Positions 33,691 through 42,816 of a DNA stretch of 64,000 nt are shown one piece after another. Below the pieces are notes generated by a model, which saw only the letters and a list, made by a program, of their open reading frames with translations, was not told the origin of the DNA and did no database searches. Each line of letters begins with the position of its first letter. The first letter of the stretch is position 1. Source of the stretch: Streptomyces longisporoflavus. Lineage in GTDB: Bacteria > Actinomycetota > Actinomycetes > Streptomycetales > Streptomycetaceae. Location: contig NZ_BMTR01000001.1 in NCBI RefSeq assembly GCF_014649775.1, positions 186,001-250,000 on the forward strand, read 5' to 3'. The translations under genes and the position numbers were made by a program.

Positions 33691-34260
33691 ATGGCTCGCG
33701 CAGGATTGACCGCAGAGCGCCTGGCGCGTGCCGGGGCGGAGCTGGCCGATGAGGTCGGCTTCGAGCAGGTGACCGTCTCGGCGCTCGCCCGGCGGTTCGA
33801 CGTCAAGGTCGCGAGCTTGTACTCGCACCTCAAGAACTCGCAGGACCTCAAGACGCGAATCGCCCTTCTGTCCCTGGAGGAGCTCGCCGACCGCGGCGCC
33901 GCCGCTCTCGCGGGACGGGCCGGAAAGGACGCCCTGACCGCGTTCGCCGACGTCTACCGCGACTACGCCAGGGAGCACCCGGGGCGCTACGCCGCGGCCC
34001 AGCTGCGGCTCGACCCGGAGACGGCCGCCGCCAGCGCAGGCGTCCGGCACGCCCAGATGACGCGGGCGATCCTGCGCGGCTACGACCTGACCGAGCCCGA
34101 CCAGACCCACGCGGTCCGGATGCTGGGCAGCGTCTTCCACGGCTACGTCAGCCTGGAGATGGCGGGGGGCTTCAGCCATAGCGAGCCTGACTCGCAGGAA
34201 ACGTGGGCACGCGTTCTGGACGCCCTCGACGCGCTGCTCCGGAACTGGCCCGCGTCCTGA
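33691..34260 (+). CDS. TetR family regulator
   Basis: This 189-aa protein has the TetR DNA-binding domain at its N-terminus (LARAGAELADEVGFEQVTVSALARRFDVKVASLYSHLKNSQDL) and a C-terminal ligand domain with the FHGYVSLEMAGGF segment of the WHG-type TetR branch. It probably represses itself and the SGNH hydrolase gene 145 bases downstream in the same direction (inference). GGAAGGG precedes the ATG. The inducer is unknown. Confidence 0.92.
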   Translation: MARAGLTAERLARAGAELADEVGFEQVTVSALARRFDVKVASLYSHLKNSQDLKTRIALLSLEELADRGAAALAGRAGKDALTAFADVYRDYAREHPGRYAAAQLRLDPETAAASAGVRHAQMTRAILRGYDLTEPDQTHAVRMLGSVFHGYVSLEMAGGFSHSEPDSQETWARVLDALDALLRNWPAS

Positions 34261-34404
34261 CCGGGGCACGCGACTCGGTTTCCCGAGGAGCGGGGCAGCG
34301 GCGTACCGAGTCCGCCCGAGTGGCGGCGTACCGATCCGGGCCGCGGCGTACCTGCGCGAGCGGGCTTCCCGACAACCAGACCTCTTTGATCAGCAGGCGG
34401 AGAC

Positions 34405-35616
34405 ATGCACACCGACACAGACGCCACCACCCCCGACGCCGGGCACGGCTGGATCACCACACCCATCACCGCGGACATCCTGCGCGGAGCCCTCGACCTG
34501 GAGCAGACCGAGCACGGTGTCCTGCCGCACCGGCTGCCCGCGTGGGCCCGCGCCCAATGGCCCGACGGTCAGCTGGCCATGGCGGAGTCCCAGCCCTCCG
34601 GCGTGCGCCTTGTCTTCCGTACCCGGGCCACCGCCATCGAGCTGGACACGCTGCCCACCAAGCGGGAGTATGTCGGCGCCCCGCCCCGCCCGGAGGGCCT
34701 GTACGACCTCCTTGTCGACGGTCGTTTGGCCGGTCAGGCGGCCGTGAGCGGCGGCAACACCCTGACCATCGACATGACCGCCGGGACCTTCGAGCGCCGA
34801 TCCGGCCCGGTCGGCACCCTGCGTTTCACCGAACTGCCCGACGCCGCCAAGGACATCGAGATCTGGCTGCCGCACAACGAGACCACCGAACTTGTCGCCC
34901 TGCGCACCGACGCGCCCATCGAGCCCGCGCCGGACTCCGGCCGCAAAGTGTGGCTGCACCACGGCAGTTCGATCAGCCACGGCTCCGACGCCGCGAGCCC
35001 CACCCGCATCTGGCCCGCACTCGCCGCTTCCCTCGGCGGTGTGGAGCTGATCAACCTCGGCTTCGGCGGCAGCGCCCTGCTCGACCCGTTCACCGCCCGC
35101 GCCATGCGGGACACCCCCGCCGACCTGATCAGCATCAAGATCGGCATCAATGTGGTCAACGCGGACCTGATGCGCCTGCGCGCTTTCGGCCCCGCCGTCC
35201 ACGGCTTCCTCGACACCATCCGCGAAGGCCACCCCACCACGCCGCTCCTCGTCGTCTCGCCGATCCTGTGCCCGATCCACGAGGACACGCCCGGACCTTC
35301 CGCTCCGGACTTCGGCGATCTCGGCTCCGGACGGCTGCAGTTCATCGCCATGGGTGATCCGGCGGAGCGAGCGAGCGGGAAGCTGACGCTGAACATCATC
35401 CGCGAGGAGCTGGCCGGGATCGTGGAGCAGCGGGCGGCCGAGGACCCGCACCTCTTCTACCTCGACGGCCGTGAACTGTACGGGGACGCCGACTCCGCCG
35501 AGCTGCCGCTGCCCGACCAGATCCATCCGGACGCGGCCACGCACCGCCGTATGGGCGAACGCTTCGCGAAACTGGCCTTCGCGGAAGAGGGCGCCTTCGG
35601 GGGCCAAGGCGCCTGA
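34405..35616 (+). CDS. SGNH/GDSL-type hydrolase with N-terminal jelly-roll domain
   Basis: This 403-aa protein has an N-terminal beta domain (residues 1-180; VRLVFRTRATAIELDT, FTELPDAAKDIEIWLPHNET) and a C-terminal SGNH hydrolase. Block I is KVWLHHGSSISHGSD (nucleophile Ser in GSS), followed by NLGFGGSALLD, IKIGINVVN and DQIHPDAATHRRMG (catalytic Asp and His). Such proteins are esterases that often deacetylate carbohydrates. There is no signal peptide, so it is probably cytoplasmic. The TetR gene before it is the likely regulator. Confidence 0.88.
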   Translation: MHTDTDATTPDAGHGWITTPITADILRGALDLEQTEHGVLPHRLPAWARAQWPDGQLAMAESQPSGVRLVFRTRATAIELDTLPTKREYVGAPPRPEGLYDLLVDGRLAGQAAVSGGNTLTIDMTAGTFERRSGPVGTLRFTELPDAAKDIEIWLPHNETTELVALRTDAPIEPAPDSGRKVWLHHGSSISHGSDAASPTRIWPALAASLGGVELINLGFGGSALLDPFTARAMRDTPADLISIKIGINVVNADLMRLRAFGPAVHGFLDTIREGHPTTPLLVVSPILCPIHEDTPGPSAPDFGDLGSGRLQFIAMGDPAERASGKLTLNIIREELAGIVEQRAAEDPHLFYLDGRELYGDADSAELPLPDQIHPDAATHRRMGERFAKLAFAEEGAFGGQGA

Positions 35617-35624
35617 ATCGGGCG

Positions 35625-36374
35625 TCACCCCAGATCCGCGCGTCCCTTCGCGCCCTGGTCAAGCAGCCACCGCACCACCACGTCGTCGGCGTGCTGTGCC
35701 CGTGCGGCGTCCAGAGGCGTCAGGTCGTCGTAGCCGACCCAGTTCACGTCCGCCCCGTGCCGCAGCAGAAGTTGAGCGGTGCGCAGTCGCCCTCCGTGGC
35801 AGGCACCCCAGAAGGCGCTGGTGATCTCGGACTCGGTGGGGGAGTCCGGGGAGCCCGGCGCGGCGGCGAGGAAGGCCTCGACATGGTCGAGCAGGCCCAG
35901 GGTGGCCGCGTCCTGCAGATCCGCGCGGGCCCCGTGCTCAAGGAGCCTGGCGGCCGCCCGCCACTGGCCGAAGCCGCGCGCGTCGGCGAGCGGGGTACCG
36001 CCGCCGATGACGGCTCCGGGAGCCTCGATGTCGGCGCCCGCGTCGATGAGGGCGTCGAGGGCGGTGACGTCGTCATTGCTGGCCGCCCAGTGCAGAGGCG
36101 TCTCCGTGTGGGCGCCGACGAAGCGGGCGTCGGGGTCGGCGCCTGCCGCGACGAGGGTGGCGATGATCTCCCCGGCACGGGGGTAGTGGCCGGGCCAGTC
36201 GGTGGCGATGTGCAGAAGACTCCGCCGGCCCGCGGCGGGGCCGTCCTGGCTGATACTGGCGGTGGCCAGAGCGGGATGGTCTGCCAGGAGCTGACGGAGA
36301 GCGCGGAGGTCACCCGTCCGGATCGCCTCTGTCACCGAAATGGCCAGCGGATCACGGGAGTCGAGGATTTCCAT
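35625..36374 (-). CDS. Ankyrin-repeat protein (249 aa)
   Basis: This 249-aa soluble protein is made of ankyrin repeats from about residue 20: LRQLLADHPALATASIS, LLHIATDWPGHYPRAGEIIATLVAAGADPDARFVGAHTETPLHWAASNDDVTALDALIDAGADIEAPG, and a closing DVNWVGYDDLTPLDAARAQH. It is a protein-interaction module with no catalytic domain; partners are unknown. It is divergent from the chitinase and its start lies close to the chitinase promoter repeats. Its stop lies 8 bases after the SGNH gene's stop, on the opposite strand. Confidence 0.87.
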   Translation of the reverse strand: MEILDSRDPLAISVTEAIRTGDLRALRQLLADHPALATASISQDGPAAGRRSLLHIATDWPGHYPRAGEIIATLVAAGADPDARFVGAHTETPLHWAASNDDVTALDALIDAGADIEAPGAVIGGGTPLADARGFGQWRAAARLLEHGARADLQDAATLGLLDHVEAFLAAAPGSPDSPTESEITSAFWGACHGGRLRTAQLLLRHGADVNWVGYDDLTPLDAARAQHADDVVVRWLLDQGAKGRADLG

Positions 36375-36400
36375 GCGGGAGGCCTCCGGCTGTATCGGTC

Positions 36401-36442
36401 TGGTCCAGACCTATTGACGGCAGGTCTGGACCACTTTACGGT
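36401..36442 (+). promoter_or_regulatory. Chitinase promoter with 12-bp repeat pair around the -35
   Basis: TGGTCCAGACCT (36401-36412) is repeated as its exact reverse complement at 36422-36433. This is the element known from Streptomyces chitinase promoters and is related to the DasR site. Between the copies is TTGACG (36414-36419), followed after 17 bases by TACGGT (36437-36442), a good -35/-10 pair. Bound repressor would cover the -35. Confidence 0.75.
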
Positions 36443-36494
36443 GTGGCGCGTCGCACCACTTACGTCTCCAGGCACCACAGTCCAGGAGGTAAGC

Positions 36495-37625
36495 GTGTCA
36501 CCCCGAATCTCCCCCCACACCCTCGCCCCGCGCCGTACCCCGTCCCGTCTTCTGACGGTCGGTCTGGCGATGGCCTTCGCCGTGCCGCTGCTCGTCGGGG
36601 CCGCGCCGGGCCGGGCCTCGTCGCAGGACCGCCCGGCTGTCGGCAGGGCCGCACAGGCAACTGCCCCGGCCGCCGAAACGTGCGCGGTCAAGTCCAAGCC
36701 CACGGGGAAGGTGCTCCAGGGTTACTGGGAGAACTGGGACGGAGCCGCCAACGGCGTCCACCCGCCGTTCGGTTGGACTCCGATCACCGACACCCGTATC
36801 CGGGACCACGGCTACAACGTGATCAACGCGGCGTTCCCCGTCATCCGCTCGGACGGCACCGTCCTGTGGGAGGACGGAATGGACTCGACGGTGAAGGTCG
36901 CCACACCGGCCGAGATGTGTCAGGCGAAGGCGAACGGCGCCACGATCCTGATGTCGATCGGCGGCGCCACAGCCGGCATCGACCTCAGCTCGAGCAAGGT
37001 CGCCGACCGCTTCGTCGAGACCGTGGTGCCGATCCTGAAGAAGTACAACTTCGACGGCATAGACATCGACATCGAGACCGGCCTCGTGGGCAGCGGCAAC
37101 ATCAACCAGATCTCCGCCTCGCAGGCAAACCTCGTACGCATCATCGACGGCGTCCTCGCGCAGATGCCGGCCAACTTCGGCCTGACGATGGCACCCGAGA
37201 CGGCGTACGTCACCGGAGGCAGCGTGGCCTACGGCTCGATCTGGGGCGCGTACCTCCCCATCGTCAAGAAGTACGCGGACAACGGCCGCCTGTGGTGGCT
37301 GAACATGCAGTACTACAACGGGTCCATGTACGGCTGTTCCGGCGACTCCTACTCCGCGGGCACCGTCCAGGGCTTCGTCGCGCAGACGGACTGCCTCAAC
37401 AAGGGTCTCGTCATCCAGGGCACCACGATCAAGGTCCCCTACGACAAACAGGTACCGGGCCTCCCCGCACAACCGGGCGCGGGCGGCGGCTACATGTCCC
37501 CGAACCTGGTGACCCAGGCATGGAACCACTACAACGGCGCGCTGAAAGGCCTGATGACCTGGTCCATCAACTGGGATGGGTCGAAGGGGTGGACGTTCGG
37601 CGACAATGTGAAGCGGCTGCTTTGA
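36495..37625 (+). CDS. Secreted family 18 chitinase
   Basis: This 376-aa protein has a signal peptide (basic N-terminus, hydrophobic core near residues 20-35, AxA-like cleavage near 38-42) and a GH18 TIM barrel. The catalytic motif DGIDIDIE spans residues 187-194, with Glu194 as the acid. MSIGGAT, NMQYYNG and LMTWSINWD are further barrel landmarks. It hydrolyses chitin by substrate-assisted catalysis. There is no carbohydrate-binding module, unlike many secreted chitinases. The GTG start is set by a strong AGGAGGT. It is controlled from the repeat-flanked promoter at 36401-36442. Confidence 0.93.
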   Translation: MSPRISPHTLAPRRTPSRLLTVGLAMAFAVPLLVGAAPGRASSQDRPAVGRAAQATAPAAETCAVKSKPTGKVLQGYWENWDGAANGVHPPFGWTPITDTRIRDHGYNVINAAFPVIRSDGTVLWEDGMDSTVKVATPAEMCQAKANGATILMSIGGATAGIDLSSSKVADRFVETVVPILKKYNFDGIDIDIETGLVGSGNINQISASQANLVRIIDGVLAQMPANFGLTMAPETAYVTGGSVAYGSIWGAYLPIVKKYADNGRLWWLNMQYYNGSMYGCSGDSYSAGTVQGFVAQTDCLNKGLVIQGTTIKVPYDKQVPGLPAQPGAGGGYMSPNLVTQAWNHYNGALKGLMTWSINWDGSKGWTFGDNVKRLL

Positions 37626-37766
37626 CGTGGTCTGCCGAACTAGACCTGGATGCAGGCCAGTTGGGTTAGTGACTCGTCGTGTACGCCGAGCCGCCCAGCC
37701 TGCCCCCGATGGGCAGACGGACGGACGGGCGGGCCGGAACCCGGGCAGCAGCCGGTCGACCGTGGA

Positions 37767-39926
37767 TCAGGTGCAGGCGGCCCCGTTGAGCGTGAAGGCC
37801 GTGGGGGCGGGGTTGGTCCCGCTGTACGTCCCCTGGACTCCGAAGCTCGCCGTCGCACCGGGTTCGATGGTCCGATTCCAGTCGGCGTTGCGGGCGACGA
37901 CGGTGGTGCCCTCCTGGGTGACGGTCGCGTTCCAGGCATTCGTGACGCGCTGACCAGCCGGGTAGGTCCAGTTCAGCTTCCAGCCGGCCACGGATGTCGG
38001 GCCAGTGTTCTTGACGGTGACCGTCGCGGTGAAGCCCGTGCTCCAGACGCTGTCGCCCTTGTACGTCACCGCGCAGGCAGCGGTGGGCGGCTCGCCGGTG
38101 TCGTCGGTCCGCTCGGCGGCATAGGCGGCGAGCCAAGCCAGCGGGGCGTTCCAGTTGATGGCCACCTCGTTGGTGGAGTAGGAGCCGATGTCGTCGATGT
38201 AGCAGGCGGCGGGTGCGCAGCCCGCCAGTTTCTCCTCCGCCACCGGGTCCTGGAGCCCGCTGTTGGGGCCGCCCGCCAGGGAGCCCGCCGGAGGATTGGG
38301 CAGCGAGGCATCCAACTGGTGTGCCCAGAAGCGGTGGTGTTGATTGCGCGAGGACGTCGTGCCGTAGCCGGATACGTAGGACTGTGCGATGGCGTTGCGG
38401 CCGAGCAGGTAGTCCATCGTCTCCAGGGCGCCGGTGCGGTAGCGCTTGTCGCCCGTCAGCTCTCCGGCGACGGCCAGGACGATCGCGTCGCCCGCGACCG
38501 CACCGTTGGAGCCCCAGAAGTAGCCGTCCGCCGGGGCGGGCACAGGGTAGCCCTGGGCGGCCGCACGGGACAGGTAGCCGTCGGCGGCCGTCGCAACCGA
38601 GGCCCGGACCCGGTCCCGGTCGGCGGCGGGAAGGTCGTTGGGGACGGTGGCGAGGGTGAGCCGGCCGAGCGCGGCCGTATCCGCCCAGCCGAAGCCGTAG
38701 TCGGAGAAGGCGGTCGGGGAAGTGTGCAAGGACGAGTCGGTGACCGCTTCCCGGTAGCCGTCGTCGCCGGTCGTGGCGTACAGCTCGGCCGCCGCCCAGT
38801 AGAACTCGTCGGTGACCTTGGTGTCGCCGTAGGCGCCGCCGCCCGTGCTGTCCGAATCCGGCGCGTACACGTCCGGGTTGGCCCGGGCCGCCGTCCAGGC
38901 CCGGCGGGCGGCCGACAGGCAGCGATCGGCGAACGCGGCGTCATAGGGCCGGAAGACGCGGGCGCACTGCGCCGCGGACGCCGCGAGGTTGAGGGTCGCC
39001 GCCGTGGACGGACGGTGCAGTTCGCGTGGCTGGGCGTCCTGCTCGGGGCGCATCGGCATGCCGGTCCACTCCGCGTCATGGACCTTGTGGAACGCCATCC
39101 CCGCGTACGGCTTGGTCTCGGGCACCTGCATCCGCATCAGGAAATCGAGCTCCCAGCGCGCCTCGTCCAGGACGTCGGGTACGCCGTTGTCGCGCTCGGG
39201 GATCCGCAGGGTCGAGTCGCCCAGAGGCGCGTCCTTGCCCGCCCTCTTGGCCCGCTCGAAGGAGTTGACCACCAGCCAGGTGGAAATGCCGCCGTTCACC
39301 ACGTACTTGCCGTGGTCGCCCGCGTCGTACCAGCCGCCCCTGACGTCCCGGGTGTAGTCGCACACGGTGGCCTGGCACGGAACGGAGGTGTCGCCCTTGT
39401 TGGGCGCGACTCCGAGGTGTCCGGCCGGGCGCGAGTAGTTGGAGCCCACCAGCGAGGCGTCGATGGGAGTGCCGCTGCGCTGGTGGTAGAAGAACGCCAT
39501 CGCGTCGGAGCGCAGATCGTCGTACAGGGTCGCTCGGATATCGAAAGGCACGCTGCCGCTGCCGTCCACCGCCAGGACGTAATCCGATCCGGTCCCCTGG
39601 TACGAGGAGAAATCGGCCACCTGAAGGGACTGCCCGGAGGGGGCGTCCGCGCCGCGCGGGACGGTGGCACCGGAGGCGACCACCTTCCCTGACTCATCAC
39701 GCAACTGCCAGGTGAGCGACTGCGTCGCCGTGGTGACCACGGTGGCGCGCTTGGGGCCGTCCGGCAGGTACCCGGCCTGGTTGACTCGTACGGCCGAGGT
39801 CGCCGCCGCCGGGGAGGGGACGGCTGTCGCGATGGGCGCGGCCAGGAGGCCGCCGACGAGGAGCGAACTCGTCAGCAGGGTGGCGGCGAGGCGTCTGGGG
39901 CGGCGTAACGAAGGGGTGGGGGGCAT
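37767..39926 (-). CDS. Secreted GH9 cellulase with C-terminal CBM2
   Basis: This 719-aa protein has a signal peptide, an N-terminal Ig-like CelD_N domain (about 42-125; [19 protein letters not shown]), and a GH9 catalytic domain (about 135-600) with [17 protein letters not shown] (catalytic Asp pair), [15 protein letters not shown] and [11 protein letters not shown] (catalytic Glu). The C-terminal CBM2 (about 615-719) has paired Cys and [19 protein letters not shown]. It is an endo- or processive glucanase acting on cellulose outside the cell. No long linker separates the binding module. A CebR-type palindrome lies 35 bases before the ATG. Confidence 0.95.
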   Translation of the reverse strand: MPPTPSLRRPRRLAATLLTSSLLVGGLLAAPIATAVPSPAAATSAVRVNQAGYLPDGPKRATVVTTATQSLTWQLRDESGKVVASGATVPRGADAPSGQSLQVADFSSYQGTGSDYVLAVDGSGSVPFDIRATLYDDLRSDAMAFFYHQRSGTPIDASLVGSNYSRPAGHLGVAPNKGDTSVPCQATVCDYTRDVRGGWYDAGDHGKYVVNGGISTWLVVNSFERAKRAGKDAPLGDSTLRIPERDNGVPDVLDEARWELDFLMRMQVPETKPYAGMAFHKVHDAEWTGMPMRPEQDAQPRELHRPSTAATLNLAASAAQCARVFRPYDAAFADRCLSAARRAWTAARANPDVYAPDSDSTGGGAYGDTKVTDEFYWAAAELYATTGDDGYREAVTDSSLHTSPTAFSDYGFGWADTAALGRLTLATVPNDLPAADRDRVRASVATAADGYLSRAAAQGYPVPAPADGYFWGSNGAVAGDAIVLAVAGELTGDKRYRTGALETMDYLLGRNAIAQSYVSGYGTTSSRNQHHRFWAHQLDASLPNPPAGSLAGGPNSGLQDPVAEEKLAGCAPAACYIDDIGSYSTNEVAINWNAPLAWLAAYAAERTDDTGEPPTAACAVTYKGDSVWSTGFTATVTVKNTGPTSVAGWKLNWTYPAGQRVTNAWNATVTQEGTTVVARNADWNRTIEPGATASFGVQGTYSGTNPAPTAFTLNGAACT

Positions 39927-39960
39927 GAGCGGCTCCTGTGTCGGTGGTCGTCGGCAGAGG

Positions 39961-39980
39961 GAGTGGGAGCGCTCCCACTC
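39961..39980. promoter_or_regulatory. CebR operator before the GH9 cellulase
   Basis: GAGTGGGAGCGCTCCCACTC is a perfect 20-bp palindrome whose core TGGGAGCGCTCCCA (39964-39977) equals the CebR consensus. CebR is the cellobiose-released repressor of cellulase genes. It sits 35-54 bases upstream of the cellulase start. Confidence 0.88.
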
Positions 39981-40131
39981 GAAATACCGAACACCGGTGG
40001 TCGGCGTGTCGGGGATTCGAGGCGGACAGTAATGACGCGTGGGGTCGGCGTCAACAGGCGTGTGTTTGTGCGGGAGTTGAGGACGCGGGGGTCAGGGTCG
40101 GGCACTGCTCGTCCAACTCCACTGCCCGGAC

Positions 40132-41055
40132 TCAGCGCCCCACCGCCACCTCCCGGTCGATGCGGGAGAGCTTCTCGGGGTTTCGCACGGCGTAGAGGCC
40201 CGTGATGAGGCCGGACTCCAGGCGGACCGCCAGGACCGTGTTGACCTTGCCGTCCGTGCTCAGGAGCAGCGCCGGGTAGCCGTTGATCTGGGCCGGTCGC
40301 ATGGTGGCGGAGGCGAGCCTGCCGAGTACGTCGGCGACCTTCTCGGCGCCCACGATCGGCTCCAGCGCGGCCTGTACGATTCCGCCGCCGTCCGTCAGCA
40401 GGACGACGTCCGGGGCGATCGTGTCGAGCAGGCTCTGCAAGTCGCCAGTCTGCACTGCCTGTTGGAAGGCCGTGAGCGCGCTGCGGGACTGATCCGGCGA
40501 GACGACCTCGCGCGGGCGCCGCGCCGCGACGTGGGCCCGTGCGCGGTGCGCGATCTGCCGGACCGCGGCGGGCGTCTTGTCGACGGCCTGCGCGATCTCG
40601 TCGTATCCGAGATCGAAGACCTCGCGCAGCACGAACACGGCCCGCTCGGTCGGTGCGAGCGTTTCCAGGACGAGCAGCATCGCCATGGAGACGCTGTCGG
40701 CCAGTTCGATGTCCTCGGCGACATCGGGCGCGGTGAGCAGGGGTTCGGGGAGCCAGGGGCCGACGTAGGACTCCTTGCGGCGGCGCAGCGTACGCAGCCG
40801 GGTCAGCGCCTGGCGCGTGGTGATGCGCACGAGGAAGGCGCGCGGGTCCCGAACCGTGTCCTGATCCACGTCCGCCCAGCGCAGCCAGGTCTCCTGAAGC
40901 ACGTCCTCCGCGTCGGACGCCGAGCCGAGCATCTCGTAGGCGACCGTGAAAAGCAGGTTGCGATGGGCGATGAAAGTGCTGGTGGCGGGGTCCGTGCCCG
41001 CGGTGCGAGGGCTGTGCGCGGCCCCATCGGTCGGTTGCTCGGTGCGCTCGTCCAT
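40132..41055 (-). CDS. ECF41-type (SigJ-like) RNA polymerase sigma factor
   Basis: This 307-aa protein has sigma region 2 (RNLLFTVAYEMLGSASDAEDVLQETWLRW), region 4 (LETLAPTERAVFVLREVFDLGYDEIAQAVDKTPAAVRQIAHRAR), and the C-terminal SnoaL-like extension typical of ECF41, including WLPEPL between the sigma regions, TDGGG, and a closing RNPEKL. The extension controls the sigma factor's own activity in place of an anti-sigma. The ATG at 41055 has AGGAGCC upstream. It is divergent from its usual partner, an AhpD-like gene, and both have the same promoter form. Confidence 0.93.
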   Translation of the reverse strand: MDERTEQPTDGAAHSPRTAGTDPATSTFIAHRNLLFTVAYEMLGSASDAEDVLQETWLRWADVDQDTVRDPRAFLVRITTRQALTRLRTLRRRKESYVGPWLPEPLLTAPDVAEDIELADSVSMAMLLVLETLAPTERAVFVLREVFDLGYDEIAQAVDKTPAAVRQIAHRARAHVAARRPREVVSPDQSRSALTAFQQAVQTGDLQSLLDTIAPDVVLLTDGGGIVQAALEPIVGAEKVADVLGRLASATMRPAQINGYPALLLSTDGKVNTVLAVRLESGLITGLYAVRNPEKLSRIDREVAVGR

Positions 41056-41099
41056 CGTCGGCTCCTGTCCGTCGCGCCTCATCTACGTATCACGCACAA

Positions 41100-41126
41100 G
41101 TCGCCGCTCCCTGCCCTCTTGTGACA
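41100..41126 (-). promoter_or_regulatory. ECF41 promoter of the sigma gene itself
   Basis: On the minus strand, TGTCACA (41120-41126) is followed after exactly 16 bases by CGAC (41100-41103), the form of ECF41 promoters (TGTCACA-N16-CGTC). This implies autoregulation. Confidence 0.75.
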
Positions 41127-41160
41127 CCCGCGCCCGGTGGCGTGCGTCACATCGGCGTGC

Positions 41161-41187
41161 TGTCACAGGGGCGCGGCGCCCGGCGAC
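41161..41187 (+). promoter_or_regulatory. ECF41 promoter of the AhpD-like gene
   Basis: TGTCACA (41161-41167), a 16-base spacer and CGAC (41184-41187) give the same spacing and the same -10 variant as the sigma gene's promoter. Confidence 0.75.
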
Positions 41188-41254
41188 TTATGGGCATCGA
41201 GACGCTGCACGGACGAGCCGCGCGGCACACGATTCCATTAGTGAGGACGTTGTC

Positions 41255-41740
41255 ATGGAACCCCGTATGAACCTGTTCGCGAACGAGACCGGCGCGAAGA
41301 TCGGCAAGCGGATCTACGCCGTCAGCCAGGTGATCCAGGAGTCGCCGCTGCCCAAGCCCACGCAGGAGCTGGTGCAGTTGCGTGCGAGCCAGATCAACGG
41401 CTGCGGCTTCTGCGTCGACATCCACGGGAAGGACGCCGCGGCCGCGGGTGAGACCGCGGCCCGCCTGAACCTGGTTGCCGCCTGGCGCCACTCCACCGTG
41501 TTCACCGAGGCCGAGCGGGCCGCCCTGGCCCTTGCCGAGGAAGGCACCCGCATCATCGACGGCTATCAGGGTGTTTCCGACGAGACATGGGACCGGGTCC
41601 GCAAGCACTACGACGACGACCAGGTCATCGCTCTGGTCTCCCTGATCGCCATGATCAACGCGACCAACCGGCTCGGCGTGATCCTCGGCAACCGGGGCGG
41701 CGCCTACGAGCCCGGCAACCTCGCCACCGTCGCCGGCTGA
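41255..41740 (+). CDS. Carboxymuconolactone decarboxylase family protein (AhpD-like)
   Basis: This 161-aa all-helical protein has the AhpD redox motif CGFC followed by VDIH (residues near 50), which in AhpD reduces disulfides in peroxide defence. It is the typical COE-type partner of ECF41 sigma factors, which switch on this gene class. It starts at the ATG at 41255 after GAGGAC. The physiological substrate is not known. Expression should depend on the divergent sigma factor. Confidence 0.92.
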   Translation: MEPRMNLFANETGAKIGKRIYAVSQVIQESPLPKPTQELVQLRASQINGCGFCVDIHGKDAAAAGETAARLNLVAAWRHSTVFTEAERAALALAEEGTRIIDGYQGVSDETWDRVRKHYDDDQVIALVSLIAMINATNRLGVILGNRGGAYEPGNLATVAG

Positions 41741-41769
41741 TCACCTCCGCAGGACGCCACCGGCGTGCC

Positions 41770-42687
41770 TCACCCGGCGGCCAGCTCTCCGAGCAGTTTC
41801 CAGGTCCTGCGCCGGTCCGCCTCGCCGCCGAGTTCCGTCGCCGTGAACACCACCTCGGTCGCCCCGGCTTCTCGATAGCGGTGGACCTCGGCGGCGACCG
41901 TCTCCTCGTCGCCGATCACGGCCAGGTCGGCGGCGCGGGTGGCGCCGGAGAGGCCGATGACGCGCTGATAGGAGGGGAACTGCTCGTAGAACGCGAGAGC
42001 CTCTGTCGCGCTCTCCCGTACCTTCTCGGCGTCGGCGGTGACGACGCCGGGCACGAAGGCCACGATCCGGGGCGCGGGGCGGCCCGCCGCTTCGGCCGCG
42101 GCGGAGACGGCCGGGACGATGTGCTCGGCGAGCGCGCGGGGGCCGGCCAGCAACGGCAGGATGCCGTCGGCGAGTTCACCCGAAACCCGCAGGGCCTGCG
42201 GGGCCATGGCCGCCACCAGGAGCGGCACCGGCGGCTCGGCGCCCGGCACCCGCGCCGGCATGGGTGTGGTGGCGGTGAGCAGCTCGCCGTGGAAGTCGGA
42301 ACTGCCTGTTTCGAGAAGGGGGCGCAGAGCGGTGAGGAATTCGCGGAGCCGTCCGACGGGACGCTCGTGCGGGATGCCGAAGGCCGCTTCGGTCAGCTTC
42401 TTCGTGCCGAGGGCGAGGCCCAGATGGTAGCGGCCGCCGGTCGCGGCCTGAGCCGTCTGGGCCTGGCTGGAGACAAGAAGGGGGTGCCGGCCGAAGACCG
42501 GGATCGCCGAGGTGCCGACATGCAGTCCCGGTACCTCCCGGCCGACGATCGCGGCGAGCGTGGGGGAGTCGTACGAAAAGGTCTGGCCGAACCACGCGGA
42601 GCGCAGGCCGGCCTCGTGAGCCTCCCGCGCGAGTTGCACCGTACTGTCGACTCGGTCCTGAAGTGAAAGCGCTACTCCGATGGTCAT
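41770..42687 (-). CDS. F420-dependent LLM-class oxidoreductase
   Basis: This 305-aa luciferase-like TIM-barrel protein has VALSLQDRVDSTVQLAREAHEAGLRSAWFGQ, GRYHLGLALGTKKLTE and PVPLLVAAMAPQALRVSGELADGILPLLAG. The last segment is typical of F420-linked mycobacterial and Streptomyces members. It probably transfers hydride between F420 and an unknown ketone or ring substrate. I chose the ATG at 42687 because homologues begin MTIGVAL; the frame opens at 42720. It ends just after the AhpD-like gene on the opposite strand. Confidence 0.87.
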   Translation of the reverse strand: MTIGVALSLQDRVDSTVQLAREAHEAGLRSAWFGQTFSYDSPTLAAIVGREVPGLHVGTSAIPVFGRHPLLVSSQAQTAQAATGGRYHLGLALGTKKLTEAAFGIPHERPVGRLREFLTALRPLLETGSSDFHGELLTATTPMPARVPGAEPPVPLLVAAMAPQALRVSGELADGILPLLAGPRALAEHIVPAVSAAAEAAGRPAPRIVAFVPGVVTADAEKVRESATEALAFYEQFPSYQRVIGLSGATRAADLAVIGDEETVAAEVHRYREAGATEVVFTATELGGEADRRRTWKLLGELAAG

Positions 42688-42816
42688 AGTCACGGCAACC
42701 GCCGGTCGCGCGACCGCCATTCCGGCTCATGTATGACAAGTGCATGGCGGCTTTGTAACGGCTGTCGGTAACGGCTGGCGGCAATCGGCCCCGGCGGCTG
42801 CCTGGTGCGACGTGGC

